Assembly: GCF_003044185.1 (NCBI RefSeq)
Contig: NZ_PYYB01000001.1
Location: 1,426,001 to 1,490,000 of the forward strand
Length of the DNA: 64,000 nucleotides
From: Paraconexibacter algicola
GTDB taxonomy: Bacteria; Actinomycetota; Thermoleophilia; Solirubrobacterales; Solirubrobacteraceae
Direction: 5' to 3'
The notes under the pieces are model-generated. The model saw nothing but the letters and a program-made list of their open reading frames with translations. It was not told the origin of the DNA and did not search any database. The translations under genes were made by a program, and so were the position numbers. This document shows, in pieces, positions 1 through 8,926 of this stretch; positions within the stretch are counted from its first letter, which is position 1; the number at the start of each line of letters is the position of its first letter.

Positions 1-3000
1 AGACCGTCGCGCTCGACGCCACGCTCACGGCGGACTTCGCCTGCGCCGCGGACACCGCGACGACGCTCGCCACCACCGGCGGCTGCGTCGCCAGCGTGTC
101 CGGCCCGACCGTGACCGCCACCGCGGTCGCCGACGGGGACACGCTGCCCACCGCCGCGGCCGGCACCTACACGCTGACCGTGACCGCGACCGACGCGCTC
201 GGCCAGACCACCACCGAGACGGCCACGTACACGGCGACCGACGGCCCGGCGGTCCAGCTGACCTCCCCGGCCCCGAACGCGGTGTTCGCGCGCAACCAGG
301 CCGCGACCCTCACGTACACCTGCACCGCGGCGGCCACGGCGGTCGTCAGCTGCGGCGCGACGGTCACCCCGCCCGGCGGATCGGCCACGCCGCTGCCGTC
401 CGGCAGCGCGCTCCCGACGACGGTCGAGGGCGTCCACGCCGTCGAGGTCCTGTCCACCGACACGCTCGGCCAGGTCAGCACCGTCACCCGCACCTACCGC
501 GTGGTCGCCCCGCCGACCGCGACGATCACCGCGCCGACGAACGACCTGCTCCTGAAGAGCGGGGCGGGCGCCGTCGCCGAGTTCGCGTGCGCGTCGGCGA
601 CGTCGACGATCGCCTCGTGCGTCGCCCGGCTGACCAACCCGGCCGGCACCGAGACGACGGTCGCCCCCGGGGCCGCGCTGCCCACGGTCGTCGCCGGTCG
701 CTACACGCTGCGGCTCACCGCGACCGACGCGGTCGGCCAGACCGCGAGCGCGACCGTCGCGTACACGGTGGCGGCGCCGCCGACCGTGCGGATCGACGCG
801 CCCGCCGAGCGGGCCGCGTTCCAGCCCGGTGACCGCGCGACCGCCTCGTTCGCGTGCGCGTCGGCGGCCTCGACCGTCAGCTCGTGCGCCGCGAAGGTCC
901 AGCCGCCCTCCGGTGACCTCGTCACGGTGGAGAACGGCGGCGCGCTGCCGACCGGGACCGCCGGGACCTACACGATCGTGGCCACCGCGACCGACGCCCT
1001 CGGGCAGACGAGCACCACCTCGCGGCAGTACCTCGTCGCGGTCTGCGAGAAGCGCGTCGCGTTCGGCCTCGTCGAGATCACCACGAACGACTGCTTCGCC
1101 CGCTCCGGCAGCGAGGCCGTGCCGCGCTACGAGACCACCTCGGCGGTGACGGTCAACGGCGTGCCGCTGCCGGCGCCGCCGTCCGGTCAGCGGTTCACCG
1201 CGATCGCCCCGTCCCAGGGACGCCCGGGGGGCCGCATCCAGCTGTCGGGCGCCTCGATCAAGGTCGGCTCGCTGACCGTCTACAACGGCGACATCGGCTG
1301 GGACCTCCCCGCCGGTGGCGAGGGCGACGAGAAGAAGGTCGCCACCCTCGCGGTGCCCACCGGGACGACGTTCCAGGGCCTCAAGGTCCCCGGCTCGGCC
1401 GACATCCGCTTCGGCCTGCGCGGCGGCACCTACTACTCGGTCTTCACGCTGAACATCGGCCTGCCCGAGCAGTTCACCACGATGCCCGGCGGCGGGGGCG
1501 GCAGCCAGGGCGTCACCGGGCAGGGCTCGATCCGCGTCGACCGCAACGGCGTCCGCTACGACGGCATGATGCTCCACGTCCGGGACATCTACCTGGGCAA
1601 GCTCAAGGTCGATGAGGCGTGCCTCTCGTTCGTGCCCGCCGGCTCGAGCCAGGCAGTCGCCCCGTGCCCGGCCCCCGAGCTCAACGGGGAGCCGTACATC
1701 GAGTGCCCCACCGACTCGAACACGGCCCGCTGGAACGGCAACGCGAAGATCACCCTCCCCACGGAGGCGGAGACCGAGCTCGCGATCTTCGGCGGCCTCG
1801 CCGACGGTCAGGTGTCGAGCTTCGGCGGCTTCGTCAACAACCTCGGCACGAGCGTCCCGCTCGCGACCGGCGTGTACCTGAACCAGATCGGGGTCGGCCT
1901 CTGCCTCAAGCCGCCGCCCTTCAAGCTCAAGGGCTCGGTCGGCGTCTCGATCCTGCCCGCGGGCAAGAAGGACACGATCGCGCTCAACGGCGCCTTCACG
2001 TACACCGACTCGACGCCCGACTCGGTCTGGTCCGTCCAGGTCGAGGGTGACGTCGTCGTGCTCGGCACGAAGGTCGGCGGCGGTGGGGTCACCTACCGGC
2101 CCAACGGCCTGATCGACTTCTACGCCCGCGCGGCGCTGAAGTTCAGCGTGCTGTCGGTCGAGGGTCGCGTCGACGGCTTCCTCGACACCCGGGCCAAGCG
2201 GTTCAACATCGACGGGCAGGCCCGGATCTGCGTCGCACCGCTGTGCGCCGAGGCCCTCGCGGTCCTGTCGAACATCGGTGCCGCCGGCTGCGTCACCCTC
2301 GGCACGATCACGATCCCCTACCCGTGGCTCACGGGCTTCCCGCCGCGCTACGAGACGCGGTACAAGAAGATCCCGCTGAAGGCCGGTGCCGGCGTCAAGT
2401 GGTCCGGCGGCGCGGACGTCTGGGGTGGCTCCTGCGACCTCGACTCCTACCGCGTCGAGCGGCCGACCGCCCGCGCGGCGCAGGCCGGCCAGCTGACGTT
2501 CGGCGTCGCCGGCGGCCAGCCCGCCAACAGCGTCCGGCTCACCGGCCGCGACGCGCCGCCGTCGGTCACGCTGACCGGGCCGGGCGGCACGACGTTCACC
2601 AGCCCGACCGACGGCAGCGGCTACAAGCGCACCGACGACTTCATCCTCGTCGAGAACCCGGAGGACAAGACGACGTCGATCCTCATGATCAAGCCCAAGG
2701 CCGGTCGCTGGACCGTCACCGCCGGGCCGGGTCCGGAGGGCGCGGTGTCGATCGAGACCGCCGACTACAGCCCGCCGGCGAGCTTCAAGGGCTCGGTGAC
2801 GTCCACGAAGAGCAAGGGCACCAAGCGCCTGGAGCTCCTCTACTCGCTCGACGAGGGCTCCAACGTCCAGATCGTCGAGGAGAGCGCCGACGGCCGGCTG
2901 ACCGGCACGCTCGTCGAGCGGCTGACCGGCACGCGGTGCGGCAAGGGCGTCCCGTCCGAGCTCGGTGGCGTCCCGGTGCGCTGCGCCTCGGTGGCGTTCA

Positions 3001-3479
3001 CCCCGACCGAGGGCCCGGGCGGACCGCGCGCGGTCTCCGCGGTGGTGACGAACGCCGCCGGCATGCCCCGTGAGCGGGTGCGCCTGGCGACCTACATCGC
3101 GCCCGACCAGGTCCTGCCGAGCCGCCCGCAGCGCGTGCGGATCCGGCGCACGGCGAAGAACAAGGTCGTCGTGACCTGGAGCCGCTCGACGCCCGCGATC
3201 GAGCAGATGGTCAGCCTGAAGCTGTCCGACGGCCGGCAGTTCGGCGTCTCGCTGAAGCGCTGCTCGTCGTTCGTGCTCCACGGGGTGCCCGCGGGCGTGG
3301 CCGTCGAGGCCCGCATCGCCGGCCGCCGTGCCGACAGCGAGCTGGGGACCGCCTCGCAGACGCTGCTGAAGCGGACCGCGAAGACCGCCGGCTGGAAGGG
3401 CAAGGACAAGCCGCGGACCTGCCGGCCGGAGTTCTATCCCGGCGGCTTCCAGTCCAAGCCGGAGCCGGGAGTCCGCTAG
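1..3479 (+). CDS. Surface or secreted protein with Cys-paired Ig-like repeats (5' end missing)
   Basis: The reading frame is open from the first bases of the window, so the gene starts upstream; the GTG at 96 lies inside a repeat and is not a credible start. The N-terminal third has at least four repeats of roughly 90 residues. Each has two cysteines 10-16 residues apart (for example F-A-C-A...S-C), a 'G(T/R)YTL..TATDA(L/V)GQT' strand and a closing Y-x-V/T. These look like bacterial Ig-like folds stabilised by a disulfide. The remaining ~800 residues include more Cys pairs, a Gly-rich stretch and a basic C-terminus; I do not recognise them. No LPXTG or membrane anchor is seen at the C-terminus. 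The gene ends in TAG and is followed by a strong hairpin. Function unknown; an extracellular structural or adhesive role is inference. Confidence 0.75.
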   Translation, partial: TVALDATLTADFACAADTATTLATTGGCVASVSGPTVTATAVADGDTLPTAAAGTYTLTVTATDALGQTTTETATYTATDGPAVQLTSPAPNAVFARNQAATLTYTCTAAATAVVSCGATVTPPGGSATPLPSGSALPTTVEGVHAVEVLSTDTLGQVSTVTRTYRVVAPPTATITAPTNDLLLKSGAGAVAEFACASATSTIASCVARLTNPAGTETTVAPGAALPTVVAGRYTLRLTATDAVGQTASATVAYTVAAPPTVRIDAPAERAAFQPGDRATASFACASAASTVSSCAAKVQPPSGDLVTVENGGALPTGTAGTYTIVATATDALGQTSTTSRQYLVAVCEKRVAFGLVEITTNDCFARSGSEAVPRYETTSAVTVNGVPLPAPPSGQRFTAIAPSQGRPGGRIQLSGASIKVGSLTVYNGDIGWDLPAGGEGDEKKVATLAVPTGTTFQGLKVPGSADIRFGLRGGTYYSVFTLNIGLPEQFTTMPGGGGGSQGVTGQGSIRVDRNGVRYDGMMLHVRDIYLGKLKVDEACLSFVPAGSSQAVAPCPAPELNGEPYIECPTDSNTARWNGNAKITLPTEAETELAIFGGLADGQVSSFGGFVNNLGTSVPLATGVYLNQIGVGLCLKPPPFKLKGSVGVSILPAGKKDTIALNGAFTYTDSTPDSVWSVQVEGDVVVLGTKVGGGGVTYRPNGLIDFYARAALKFSVLSVEGRVDGFLDTRAKRFNIDGQARICVAPLCAEALAVLSNIGAAGCVTLGTITIPYPWLTGFPPRYETRYKKIPLKAGAGVKWSGGADVWGGSCDLDSYRVERPTARAAQAGQLTFGVAGGQPANSVRLTGRDAPPSVTLTGPGGTTFTSPTDGSGYKRTDDFILVENPEDKTTSILMIKPKAGRWTVTAGPGPEGAVSIETADYSPPASFKGSVTSTKSKGTKRLELLYSLDEGSNVQIVEESADGRLTGTLVERLTGTRCGKGVPSELGGVPVRCASVAFTPTEGPGGPRAVSAVVTNAAGMPRERVRLATYIAPDQVLPSRPQRVRIRRTAKNKVVVTWSRSTPAIEQMVSLKLSDGRQFGVSLKRCSSFVLHGVPAGVAVEARIAGRRADSELGTASQTLLKRTAKTAGWKGKDKPRTCRPEFYPGGFQSKPEPGVR

Positions 3480-3493
3480 ACGGGCCGCGACGC

Positions 3494-3524
3494 GGACGGG
3501 CGGCCTGTCGCAGGCCGCCCGTCC
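3494..3524. terminator. Bidirectional intrinsic-type hairpin
   Basis: There is a perfect 14-bp inverted repeat (arms 3494-3507 and 3511-3524) with a 3-nt TCG loop. It lies between the convergent ends of the repeat protein (stop 3479) and the lipoprotein (stop 3555). There is no clear U-tract, as is usual in very GC-rich genomes. It probably ends transcription from both sides. Confidence 0.75.
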
Positions 3525-3554
3525 GGGTCCGTCACGGATGTCGGTACCGCCGCG

Positions 3555-4121
3555 TCAGCTCTTGGAGAGCTCGTCGCACTTCGGTGCCGCGTCCTGCAGC
3601 TTCTTCGGCGCCTTGAGGCTGTCGAGCGGGTTCTGCTGCTTGGCGAGATCGCCGAGGGCGCTCTGCAGCTCCATCAGGCCGCTCGTGTCGCCCTTCGCCA
3701 CGCCCGACAGGTCGATGCCCTCCAGGCGCGTCGCCGTCGTGCTCGCGATCTTGGCAACCGCGTTGATGCCGGTCGTGAGCGTCCGGTCGAACGACTCGTA
3801 CTCCTGCGGCACGTCCGCCTCGCCGAGCTTCTTGATCTCGGCGGTCAGGGTGCTCGAGTAGGACGACAGCACGTCGGCGAGCGCGCCCGCCGCCTTCTGC
3901 GGGTCGGCGCCCGCGCCGGAGGCGGCGCGCTGCACGTCGGTCTGGAGCGACTGCTGCTTGGTCAGCAGGTTGCCGCAGAAGGTGTTGAGCGCCGCCGGGT
4001 AGTCCTTCGCGGAGGACCCGCCGTCGTCGTCGCCGCCGCAGGCGACGAGACCGAGGCTCGCGGACAGTCCGAGCACGACGGCCCCGGTGCGCGCCCGGGA
4101 GCGGAGGGAGGTGATGACCAT
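3555..4121 (-). CDS. Putative lipoprotein of unknown function
   Basis: The protein has 188 residues. It has a short basic N-terminus, a hydrophobic stretch and a lipobox L-V-A-C with the lipidated Cys near residue 28. A Gly/Asp/Ser-rich spacer follows, then a largely alpha-helical domain with one further Cys pair candidate (residues ~48 and ~182). No family was recognised. It should be exported and anchored to the outer face of the membrane. The start is supported by a TAGGCT -10 box at 4129-4134, 7 nt before the ATG, which predicts a leaderless mRNA. It converges on the repeat-protein gene and shares its terminator. Confidence 0.7.
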   Translation of the reverse strand: MVITSLRSRARTGAVVLGLSASLGLVACGGDDDGGSSAKDYPAALNTFCGNLLTKQQSLQTDVQRAASGAGADPQKAAGALADVLSSYSSTLTAEIKKLGEADVPQEYESFDRTLTTGINAVAKIASTTATRLEGIDLSGVAKGDTSGLMELQSALGDLAKQQNPLDSLKAPKKLQDAAPKCDELSKS

Positions 4122-4188
4122 GGGCGCAAGCCTAGTGCGTCCGCGCCCACGGCCACGCCGGGCCGGAGCCCGGAGCCCTCACAGCGGA

Positions 4189-4452
4189 CTACTTTCCGGC
4201 GAAGTACTCCTGGTTGATCTGCACGAACTTCGCCCACTCGTCCGGGAGCTGGTCCTCGGCGAACGCCGCGTCGACCGGGCACGCCTCGACGCACGCGTCG
4301 CAGTCGATGCACTCCTCCGGGTCGATGTAGAGCTGATCGACCTTGTCGTAGTCGGGCTCGTCGGGCGTCGGGTGGATGCAGTCGACCGGGCAGACCTCCA
4401 CGCAGGAGTTGTCCTTGGTTCCGACGCAGGGCTCCGCGATGACGTAGGCCAT
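4189..4452 (-). CDS. fdxA: 7Fe-8S type ferredoxin
   Basis: This 87-residue acidic ferredoxin should act as a soluble low-potential electron carrier. Cys residues at 9, 17, 21 and 25 (C-x7-C-x3-CP-x2-C) and at 48, 51, 54 and 58 (C-x2-C-x2-C-x3-CP) match the actinobacterial [3Fe-4S][4Fe-4S] ferredoxin pattern. Length and the acidic tail fit the family. The start at 4452 is chosen because the protein begins M-A-Y-V-I as family members do and a GAGGA Shine-Dalgarno sequence lies just upstream; the frame stays open further upstream, but that part is non-coding antisense to the next gene. It is divergent from the molybdopterin oxidoreductase gene, so an electron-transfer link between them is possible but unproven. 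Confidence 0.93.
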   Translation of the reverse strand: MAYVIAEPCVGTKDNSCVEVCPVDCIHPTPDEPDYDKVDQLYIDPEECIDCDACVEACPVDAAFAEDQLPDEWAKFVQINQEYFAGK

Positions 4453-4551
4453 GTGTTTCCTCGTGTTCTCAGGACGGCAAGGGTGCGGCGTCATACTACG
4501 ACAGGAACGCCACAGGTCCTCTCCTACCGACGGAAGAACGAGCACCCCCGA

Positions 4552-5175
4552 ATGGGCATCACCTCCAAGATGATCGGCGAGCGCGGCCGGCGACAGGCCG
4601 GGAAGCTGGGGATCGACCCCGCCCGCGTCCCGCCCGGCCAGTACCTCACCGAGCGCTTCCCGGTGCTCACCGTCGGCCGCAACCCGACGGTCGACATGAC
4701 CCGCTGGGACCTGAAGATCTGGGGCGAGGTCGACGAGCCCTACACGCTCACGTGGGAGGAGCTCCACGCGCTCCCGCAGACCACCGTCACCGTCGACATC
4801 CACTGCGTCACCCGCTGGTCGAAGCTCGACACCACCTGGACGGGCGTGCGCGTCAGCGACCTGCTCGACCGCGCGGGCGTCCGCGCGACCGGCACGCACG
4901 TCATGGCGCACTGCGACGGCGGCTACACGACCAACGTGCCGCTCGAGGCGCTGCGGGCCCCCGACGTGCTCGTCGCCCACAGCTACGAGGGCGCCCCGCT
5001 GGAGCCCGACCACGGCGGCCCGCTGCGGCTGCTCGTCCCCTCCCGCTACTTCTGGAAGTCCGCGAAGTTCCTGCGCCAGCTCGAGGTCATGCCCGAGGAC
5101 CGGCAGGGTTTCTGGGAGCTCAACGGGTACCACAACGACGCGGACCCGTTCACCGAGCAGCGTCACTGGTTCTGA
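4552..5175 (+). CDS. Sulfite-oxidase-like molybdopterin oxidoreductase
   Basis: This 207-residue protein belongs to the sulfite oxidase/MsrP (YedY) molybdopterin fold. The probable molybdenum-ligating Cys is residue 85 in a D-I-H-C-V-T-R-W motif. The following 'L-D-x-x-W-x-G-V' and the Y-x-W-K-S-(A/x)-K-F segment near the C-terminus are also typical. It has no Tat or Sec signal and no haem or dimerisation domain, so it is a short cytoplasmic form; the physiological substrate is unknown. The ATG at 4552 is chosen because upstream frame has no family similarity. Its TGA overlaps the next ATG by one base (TGATG), indicating translational coupling to the SDR protein. Confidence 0.85.
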   Translation: MGITSKMIGERGRRQAGKLGIDPARVPPGQYLTERFPVLTVGRNPTVDMTRWDLKIWGEVDEPYTLTWEELHALPQTTVTVDIHCVTRWSKLDTTWTGVRVSDLLDRAGVRATGTHVMAHCDGGYTTNVPLEALRAPDVLVAHSYEGAPLEPDHGGPLRLLVPSRYFWKSAKFLRQLEVMPEDRQGFWELNGYHNDADPFTEQRHWF

Positions 5176-6104
5176 TGCTGCTGCTCACCGGAGCGACCGG
5201 CACGACCGGCGCGGCGCTGCTGCGCCGCCTCACCGCCGCGGGCGTCCCCACGCGCGTCCTCGTGCGCGATCCCAAGCGGCTCGGGCCCGAGCGCGTGCGG
5301 GTGCAGATCGCGCTCGGCGACCTCTCCGACCCGCCGTCCTTCCGCAACGCGCTGCGCGGCGTGCGGACCGTCGTGCACCTCGCCGCCGCCAGCCGCGACC
5401 AGGAGCAGGGCTCGATCGAGGAGCTCGGCGGGATCGCCACCTGGCGCATGGTCGAGGCCGCGGAGAAGGCCGGGGTCGAGCACTTCGTGTTCTTCAGCGC
5501 GCTCGGCGCGTCCGCGCACAACCGCACGCGGTTCCTGCGCTCCAAGGCCCACGCCGAGGAGGCGGTCCGCTCCAGCGGGCTGCGCCACACGATCTTCGCG
5601 CCGTCGATGGTCTACGCCCCCGGCGACGAGGCGATGACGCTCATCGCCCGCCTGGCGCTGCTGCCGGTCGTGCCGATGAGCGGCCGCGGGCGCGCGCACT
5701 TCCAGCCGATCTGGGGCGACGACGCCGCCGACTGCGTGATGAGCGTCCTCGGCTACCCGCCGGTCGGCGCCACCGGCGAGCTGCCGGTCGCCAACGGCAG
5801 CCCGTACGTGCCGACCGAGAACGCCCGCTACGAGCTGGCCGGCCCGGACACGATCACCGGCCGCGAGATGTTCGAGCTCGCCGTCCGCGCCACCGGCCGT
5901 CCGCGGCCCGTCGTCCCGGTCCCGACCGCGGTCACCTACCGCGTGCTGCGCGCCGCCGAGATGCTCGTGTCCCACCGTGCGCTCGCCACGTGGGACGAGG
6001 CGGAGCTGCTCGAGGTCTCGATGACCTCGCGCTCGGGCACCGCCGACGCCGAGCGCCTCGGGGTCCGCCCGCGGCGTATGGCCGCGGTGCTCGGCGCGGC
6101 CTGA
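5175..6104 (+). CDS. NAD(P)-binding atypical SDR (NmrA/NDUFA9-like)
   Basis: The protein has 309 residues. Its N-terminal Rossmann fold opens with T-G-A-T-G-T-T-G at residues 4-11, then an acidic/Arg pair suited to dinucleotide binding and a 'V-V-H-L-A-A' strand. It lacks a clear Y-x3-K catalytic pair, which is usual for atypical SDRs of the NmrA or complex-I NDUFA9-like type that act as sensors or epimerase-like reductases. It is coupled to the molybdopterin oxidoreductase by a one-base stop/start overlap, so they are probably made together. The specific reaction cannot be told from the sequence. Confidence 0.8.
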   Translation: MLLLTGATGTTGAALLRRLTAAGVPTRVLVRDPKRLGPERVRVQIALGDLSDPPSFRNALRGVRTVVHLAAASRDQEQGSIEELGGIATWRMVEAAEKAGVEHFVFFSALGASAHNRTRFLRSKAHAEEAVRSSGLRHTIFAPSMVYAPGDEAMTLIARLALLPVVPMSGRGRAHFQPIWGDDAADCVMSVLGYPPVGATGELPVANGSPYVPTENARYELAGPDTITGREMFELAVRATGRPRPVVPVPTAVTYRVLRAAEMLVSHRALATWDEAELLEVSMTSRSGTADAERLGVRPRRMAAVLGAA

Positions 6105-6131
6105 GCGCCGGCCCGCTACCGTGGCCCGCCC

Positions 6132-6755
6132 ATGCGCGCCACGGTCCTCGCCCTGCTGCTGCTCGCCCTCGGCGCCACCCCGGCCGCCGCGGCCGGGCGC
6201 ACCGTCGTCTTCGGCCTCACCGCCACCCCGCAGGAGCGGCCCGCGCAGGTCCCCCTCCAGGCCGACGCGGGACCGTCGCTGCAGGAGCTGACCTGGACGG
6301 ACTGGGGCGCGGCGACGACCACCGGCACCGGCACCTGGGTCCTCGACTGCACCCGCGGCGGCCCCTCGTGCGGGACCGACACGGGCGTCACCCGACACCC
6401 CGCCCGCTACACGCTCACCCGGCCCGCCGCCTGCCCGCGCCTGGGGCCCGACGTGCGCGCCTACACGCGCGGAACGCTCGTCGTCGACGAGCCCACCGGT
6501 CCCCGGACCGTCCGCCTGGACCCGGGCCGGGAGGCGTGCGCCCGCGCGCCCTCGCTCGCCGCCGCGACGCGCGCGATCCGCCGCTTCCTGCTGCGCCGCG
6601 GTCCCGTGGAGCGCCTGCGCGTGCGCTGCGACCGGCCGACCGGCGGCGACCGCGAGTGCCGCGCGCGGTACCGGTCACGCGGCCGCGCGCGCACCCTCGA
6701 CGTGTTCGTGCTCGGGCGCCTCTCCGGTGCGCCCGAGGTCCGGCCGGTCGGCTAG
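6132..6755 (+). CDS. Secreted protein of unknown function
   Basis: The protein has 207 residues with a classical Sec signal (hydrophobic Leu/Ala core, A-x-A near residues 18-20). The mature part has about seven Cys, suggesting disulfides, and an Arg-rich C-terminal half. No family is recognised. A TACCGT -10 box at 6117-6122 lies 9 nt before the ATG with no Shine-Dalgarno sequence, so it may have its own near-leaderless promoter. The TAG stop shares the palindrome CTAG (6752-6755) with the stop codon of the convergent amidase gene. Confidence 0.65.
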   Translation: MRATVLALLLLALGATPAAAAGRTVVFGLTATPQERPAQVPLQADAGPSLQELTWTDWGAATTTGTGTWVLDCTRGGPSCGTDTGVTRHPARYTLTRPAACPRLGPDVRAYTRGTLVVDEPTGPRTVRLDPGREACARAPSLAAATRAIRRFLLRRGPVERLRVRCDRPTGGDRECRARYRSRGRARTLDVFVLGRLSGAPEVRPVG

Positions 6756-8200
6756 CTGACCGGGGCGCGGCGCGCCGCCCAGGGGGCGGCGGCCTCGAGC
6801 TGCGCGCCGACCGCCAGCAGCGTGCCCTCGCCCGCGGGCTGCCCGACGAGCTGCACGCCCACGGGCAGGCCCGCGTCCGGGTCGCCCGCCGGACGCTCGT
6901 ACAGCGGCAGCGAGATCGCCGGGGAGCCCGTCAGGTTGCTGATCGCCGTGTAGGGGGTGAAGAGGCCCGAGCGCGCGAAGTCCTCCATCGGCGTGGCCGA
7001 GCACGCGTCGATCGTGCCCAGCGGCACCGGCGCCTCCGCCAGCGACGGCATCAGCAGCAGGTCGTACCCGGCGGTGAAGGTGACGATCGCCCGCGCGAAG
7101 CCCTGCAGCTGCGCGTCGGCGAGCGCCGCCTGCGTCGCGCTGATCCCCTGGCAGAGCTCCCAGATCGCCCAGCTCAGCGGCTCCATGTTCTGCGGGGACG
7201 GCTCGGTGCCGTTGACCATCCCGGCGAACGCCATCTGCATCGTCAGCGCCGGGCCGAACGACGCGCTGAACAGCTGCAGGACCCCCGGCACGGTCCAGGG
7301 CACGTCCTCCACCTCGACGACCTCGTGGCCGAGGCCGCTGAGCAGCTCCGCCGCGTCGCGCAGCGCCTGCGCGTGCACCGGGTCGAGCGTCGCGTCCTCC
7401 AGCGGGGAGCGGGTGACGAGCGCGATCCGCAGCCGGCCCGGATCGCGGCGCGCGAGCTCCGCGAACGGCGCCTCGGGCGCCGGGGCCCAGGCGATGTCGC
7501 CGAGCTCCGGTCCGGCGAGGACGTCGAGCAGCTCGGCGGTCTCCTGGACGGTGCGGGTGAGCACCCCGTCCTGCACGAGCAGCTGATACCCGAGCTCGGG
7601 AGCCAGGGAGATCCGGCCGCGCTGCGGCTTCAGGCCGACGAGCCCGCAGCACGCCGCCGGGATGCGGGTGGAGCCGCCGCCGTCGTTGGCGTGCGCGATC
7701 GGCACCATGCCGCTGGCGACCGCGGCCGCGCTGCCGCCGGAGGAGCCGCCCGGCGTGCGGCCGGTGTCCCAGGGGTTGCGGGTCGCGCCGAAGCGGCGGG
7801 TCTCGGTGACCGGGAGGATCCCGTACTCCGGCAGCGTCGTGGAGCCGACGATCACGAACCCGGCGTCCTTCAGGCGGCGGACGGTGTTGTGGTCGGTCGG
7901 CGCGACGAAGTCGCCCATGAGCTCGGCGGCGAACGTCAGGCGCCGGCCCGCGATCGAGCGGTTGTTCTTGATCGCGATCGGCACCCCGGCGAACGGGCGC
8001 GGGTCGCCGGGCGCGATCCCGTCCGCCTCCTCGAGGGCGTCGTCGTAGACGTCGACGAAGGCGTTCAGCTGCGGGTTCAGCGCCTCGATGCGGTCGAGCG
8101 AGGTCTGGACGAGCTCGCGGCTCGACAGCTCCCCGGAGCGGACCTGCGCCGCCAGCTCGGTGACGGGGCGGAAGAGGACGTCCTGCGCGGTCTCGGGCAT
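6752..8200 (-). CDS. Amidase signature family hydrolase
   Basis: This 482-residue protein is a full-length amidase-signature enzyme that hydrolyses an amide bond. The Ser-cisSer-Lys triad is visible: Lys78 in A-I-K-N-N, the Gly/Ser loop G-G-S-S-G-G-S at 151-157, and the nucleophile Ser177 in G-G-G-S-T-R-I-P. No GatB or GatC gene is adjacent, so it is more likely a stand-alone amidase than the GatA subunit of the tRNA amidotransferase. No signal peptide is present. It is divergent from the CGNR regulator gene, with only 66 bp between start codons, so it could share control with that operon. Substrate unknown. Confidence 0.88.
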   Translation of the reverse strand: MPETAQDVLFRPVTELAAQVRSGELSSRELVQTSLDRIEALNPQLNAFVDVYDDALEEADGIAPGDPRPFAGVPIAIKNNRSIAGRRLTFAAELMGDFVAPTDHNTVRRLKDAGFVIVGSTTLPEYGILPVTETRRFGATRNPWDTGRTPGGSSGGSAAAVASGMVPIAHANDGGGSTRIPAACCGLVGLKPQRGRISLAPELGYQLLVQDGVLTRTVQETAELLDVLAGPELGDIAWAPAPEAPFAELARRDPGRLRIALVTRSPLEDATLDPVHAQALRDAAELLSGLGHEVVEVEDVPWTVPGVLQLFSASFGPALTMQMAFAGMVNGTEPSPQNMEPLSWAIWELCQGISATQAALADAQLQGFARAIVTFTAGYDLLLMPSLAEAPVPLGTIDACSATPMEDFARSGLFTPYTAISNLTGSPAISLPLYERPAGDPDAGLPVGVQLVGQPAGEGTLLAVGAQLEAAAPWAARRAPVS

Positions 8201-8239
8201 GCGGCGACCCTATCCGGCGACGGACGGCCCGCCGAGGCG

Positions 8240-8267
8240 TAACCAGTTGACTGCTAGTATGTGGTTA
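8240..8267 (+). promoter_or_regulatory. Leaderless promoter with candidate autoregulatory operator
   Basis: An inverted repeat TAACCA (8240-8245) / TGGTTA (8262-8267) is centred around a TAGTAT -10 box (8255-8260). The ATG begins at 8267, 7 nt after the -10 box, so the A of the start codon is the likely transcription start. The half-sites are 22 bp apart centre to centre, two helical turns, as expected for a dimeric repressor. The CGNR regulator encoded here is the natural candidate to bind it. Confidence 0.5.
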
Positions 8268-8926
8268 TGCAGCTGCGGGGTCTCGACGAACGCACCGACC
8301 TCGACCTCCCCGAGGAGCTCGAGCTGCCGCTGCGCTCCGGCGCGCCCTACTGGTACTGGCTGGGCGGGCGGCCCTCCCTCGACCTCGTCAACACCCGGCG
8401 CGAGCGCTGGCGCCGCGGCGTCGAGACGCTCTGCAGCGCCGCCGACCTCGGCGCCTGGCTGCACACCGCCGGGCTCATGGACCGCGTGCCCGCCCGGGTC
8501 GGGCGCGACGTGCTCGACGTGCTCGACGAGGCGCGGGCGCTGCGCGAGGCGATCGACCGGCTCGTCCTCGCCACCGTCACACCCGAGCCCGCCCGCCGCG
8601 ACGACGTCGCCCTCGTCGACGAGTGGCTCGCCTTCGCCGGGACCCGCCCGCAGCTGCGCCTGGCGGACTCCGGCCTCGTCGTGCTCGGCGAGCGCGCCGC
8701 CGCCGACTCGCCCCGCCGCGCGCTCGGCGTGCTCGCGCAGGACGCGGCGACGATGCTCGGCACCGACGCCGGCCGCGCCCGCGTGCGGATCTGCGCCGCC
8801 GACGACTGCAGCGCCCGCTTCTACGACCGCTCCCCCGCCGGACGACGCCGCTGGTGCTCGATGCGCACCTGCGGCAACGCCGCCAAGGCCAGGCGCCACC
8901 GCGCCCGCGCCCGGGGGGACTCATGA
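8267..8926 (+). CDS. CGNR zinc-finger transcriptional regulator
   Basis: The protein has 219 residues. The N-terminal ~150 residues resemble the ABATE domain (putative stress-induced ligand-binding region). The C-terminus carries the CGNR zinc finger: C-x4-C, then R-W-C-x4-C-G-N-A-x-K-A-R-R-H-R, a pattern known from predicted DNA-binding regulators. The ATG at 8267 is preferred over the GTG at 8261 because it sits 7 nt after a TAGTAT -10 box and a leaderless start would explain the lack of a Shine-Dalgarno sequence. It overlaps the MFS gene by 4 nt (ATGA), so it is probably the local regulator of that operon. Confidence 0.88.
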   Translation: MQLRGLDERTDLDLPEELELPLRSGAPYWYWLGGRPSLDLVNTRRERWRRGVETLCSAADLGAWLHTAGLMDRVPARVGRDVLDVLDEARALREAIDRLVLATVTPEPARRDDVALVDEWLAFAGTRPQLRLADSGLVVLGERAAADSPRRALGVLAQDAATMLGTDAGRARVRICAADDCSARFYDRSPAGRRRWCSMRTCGNAAKARRHRARARGDS

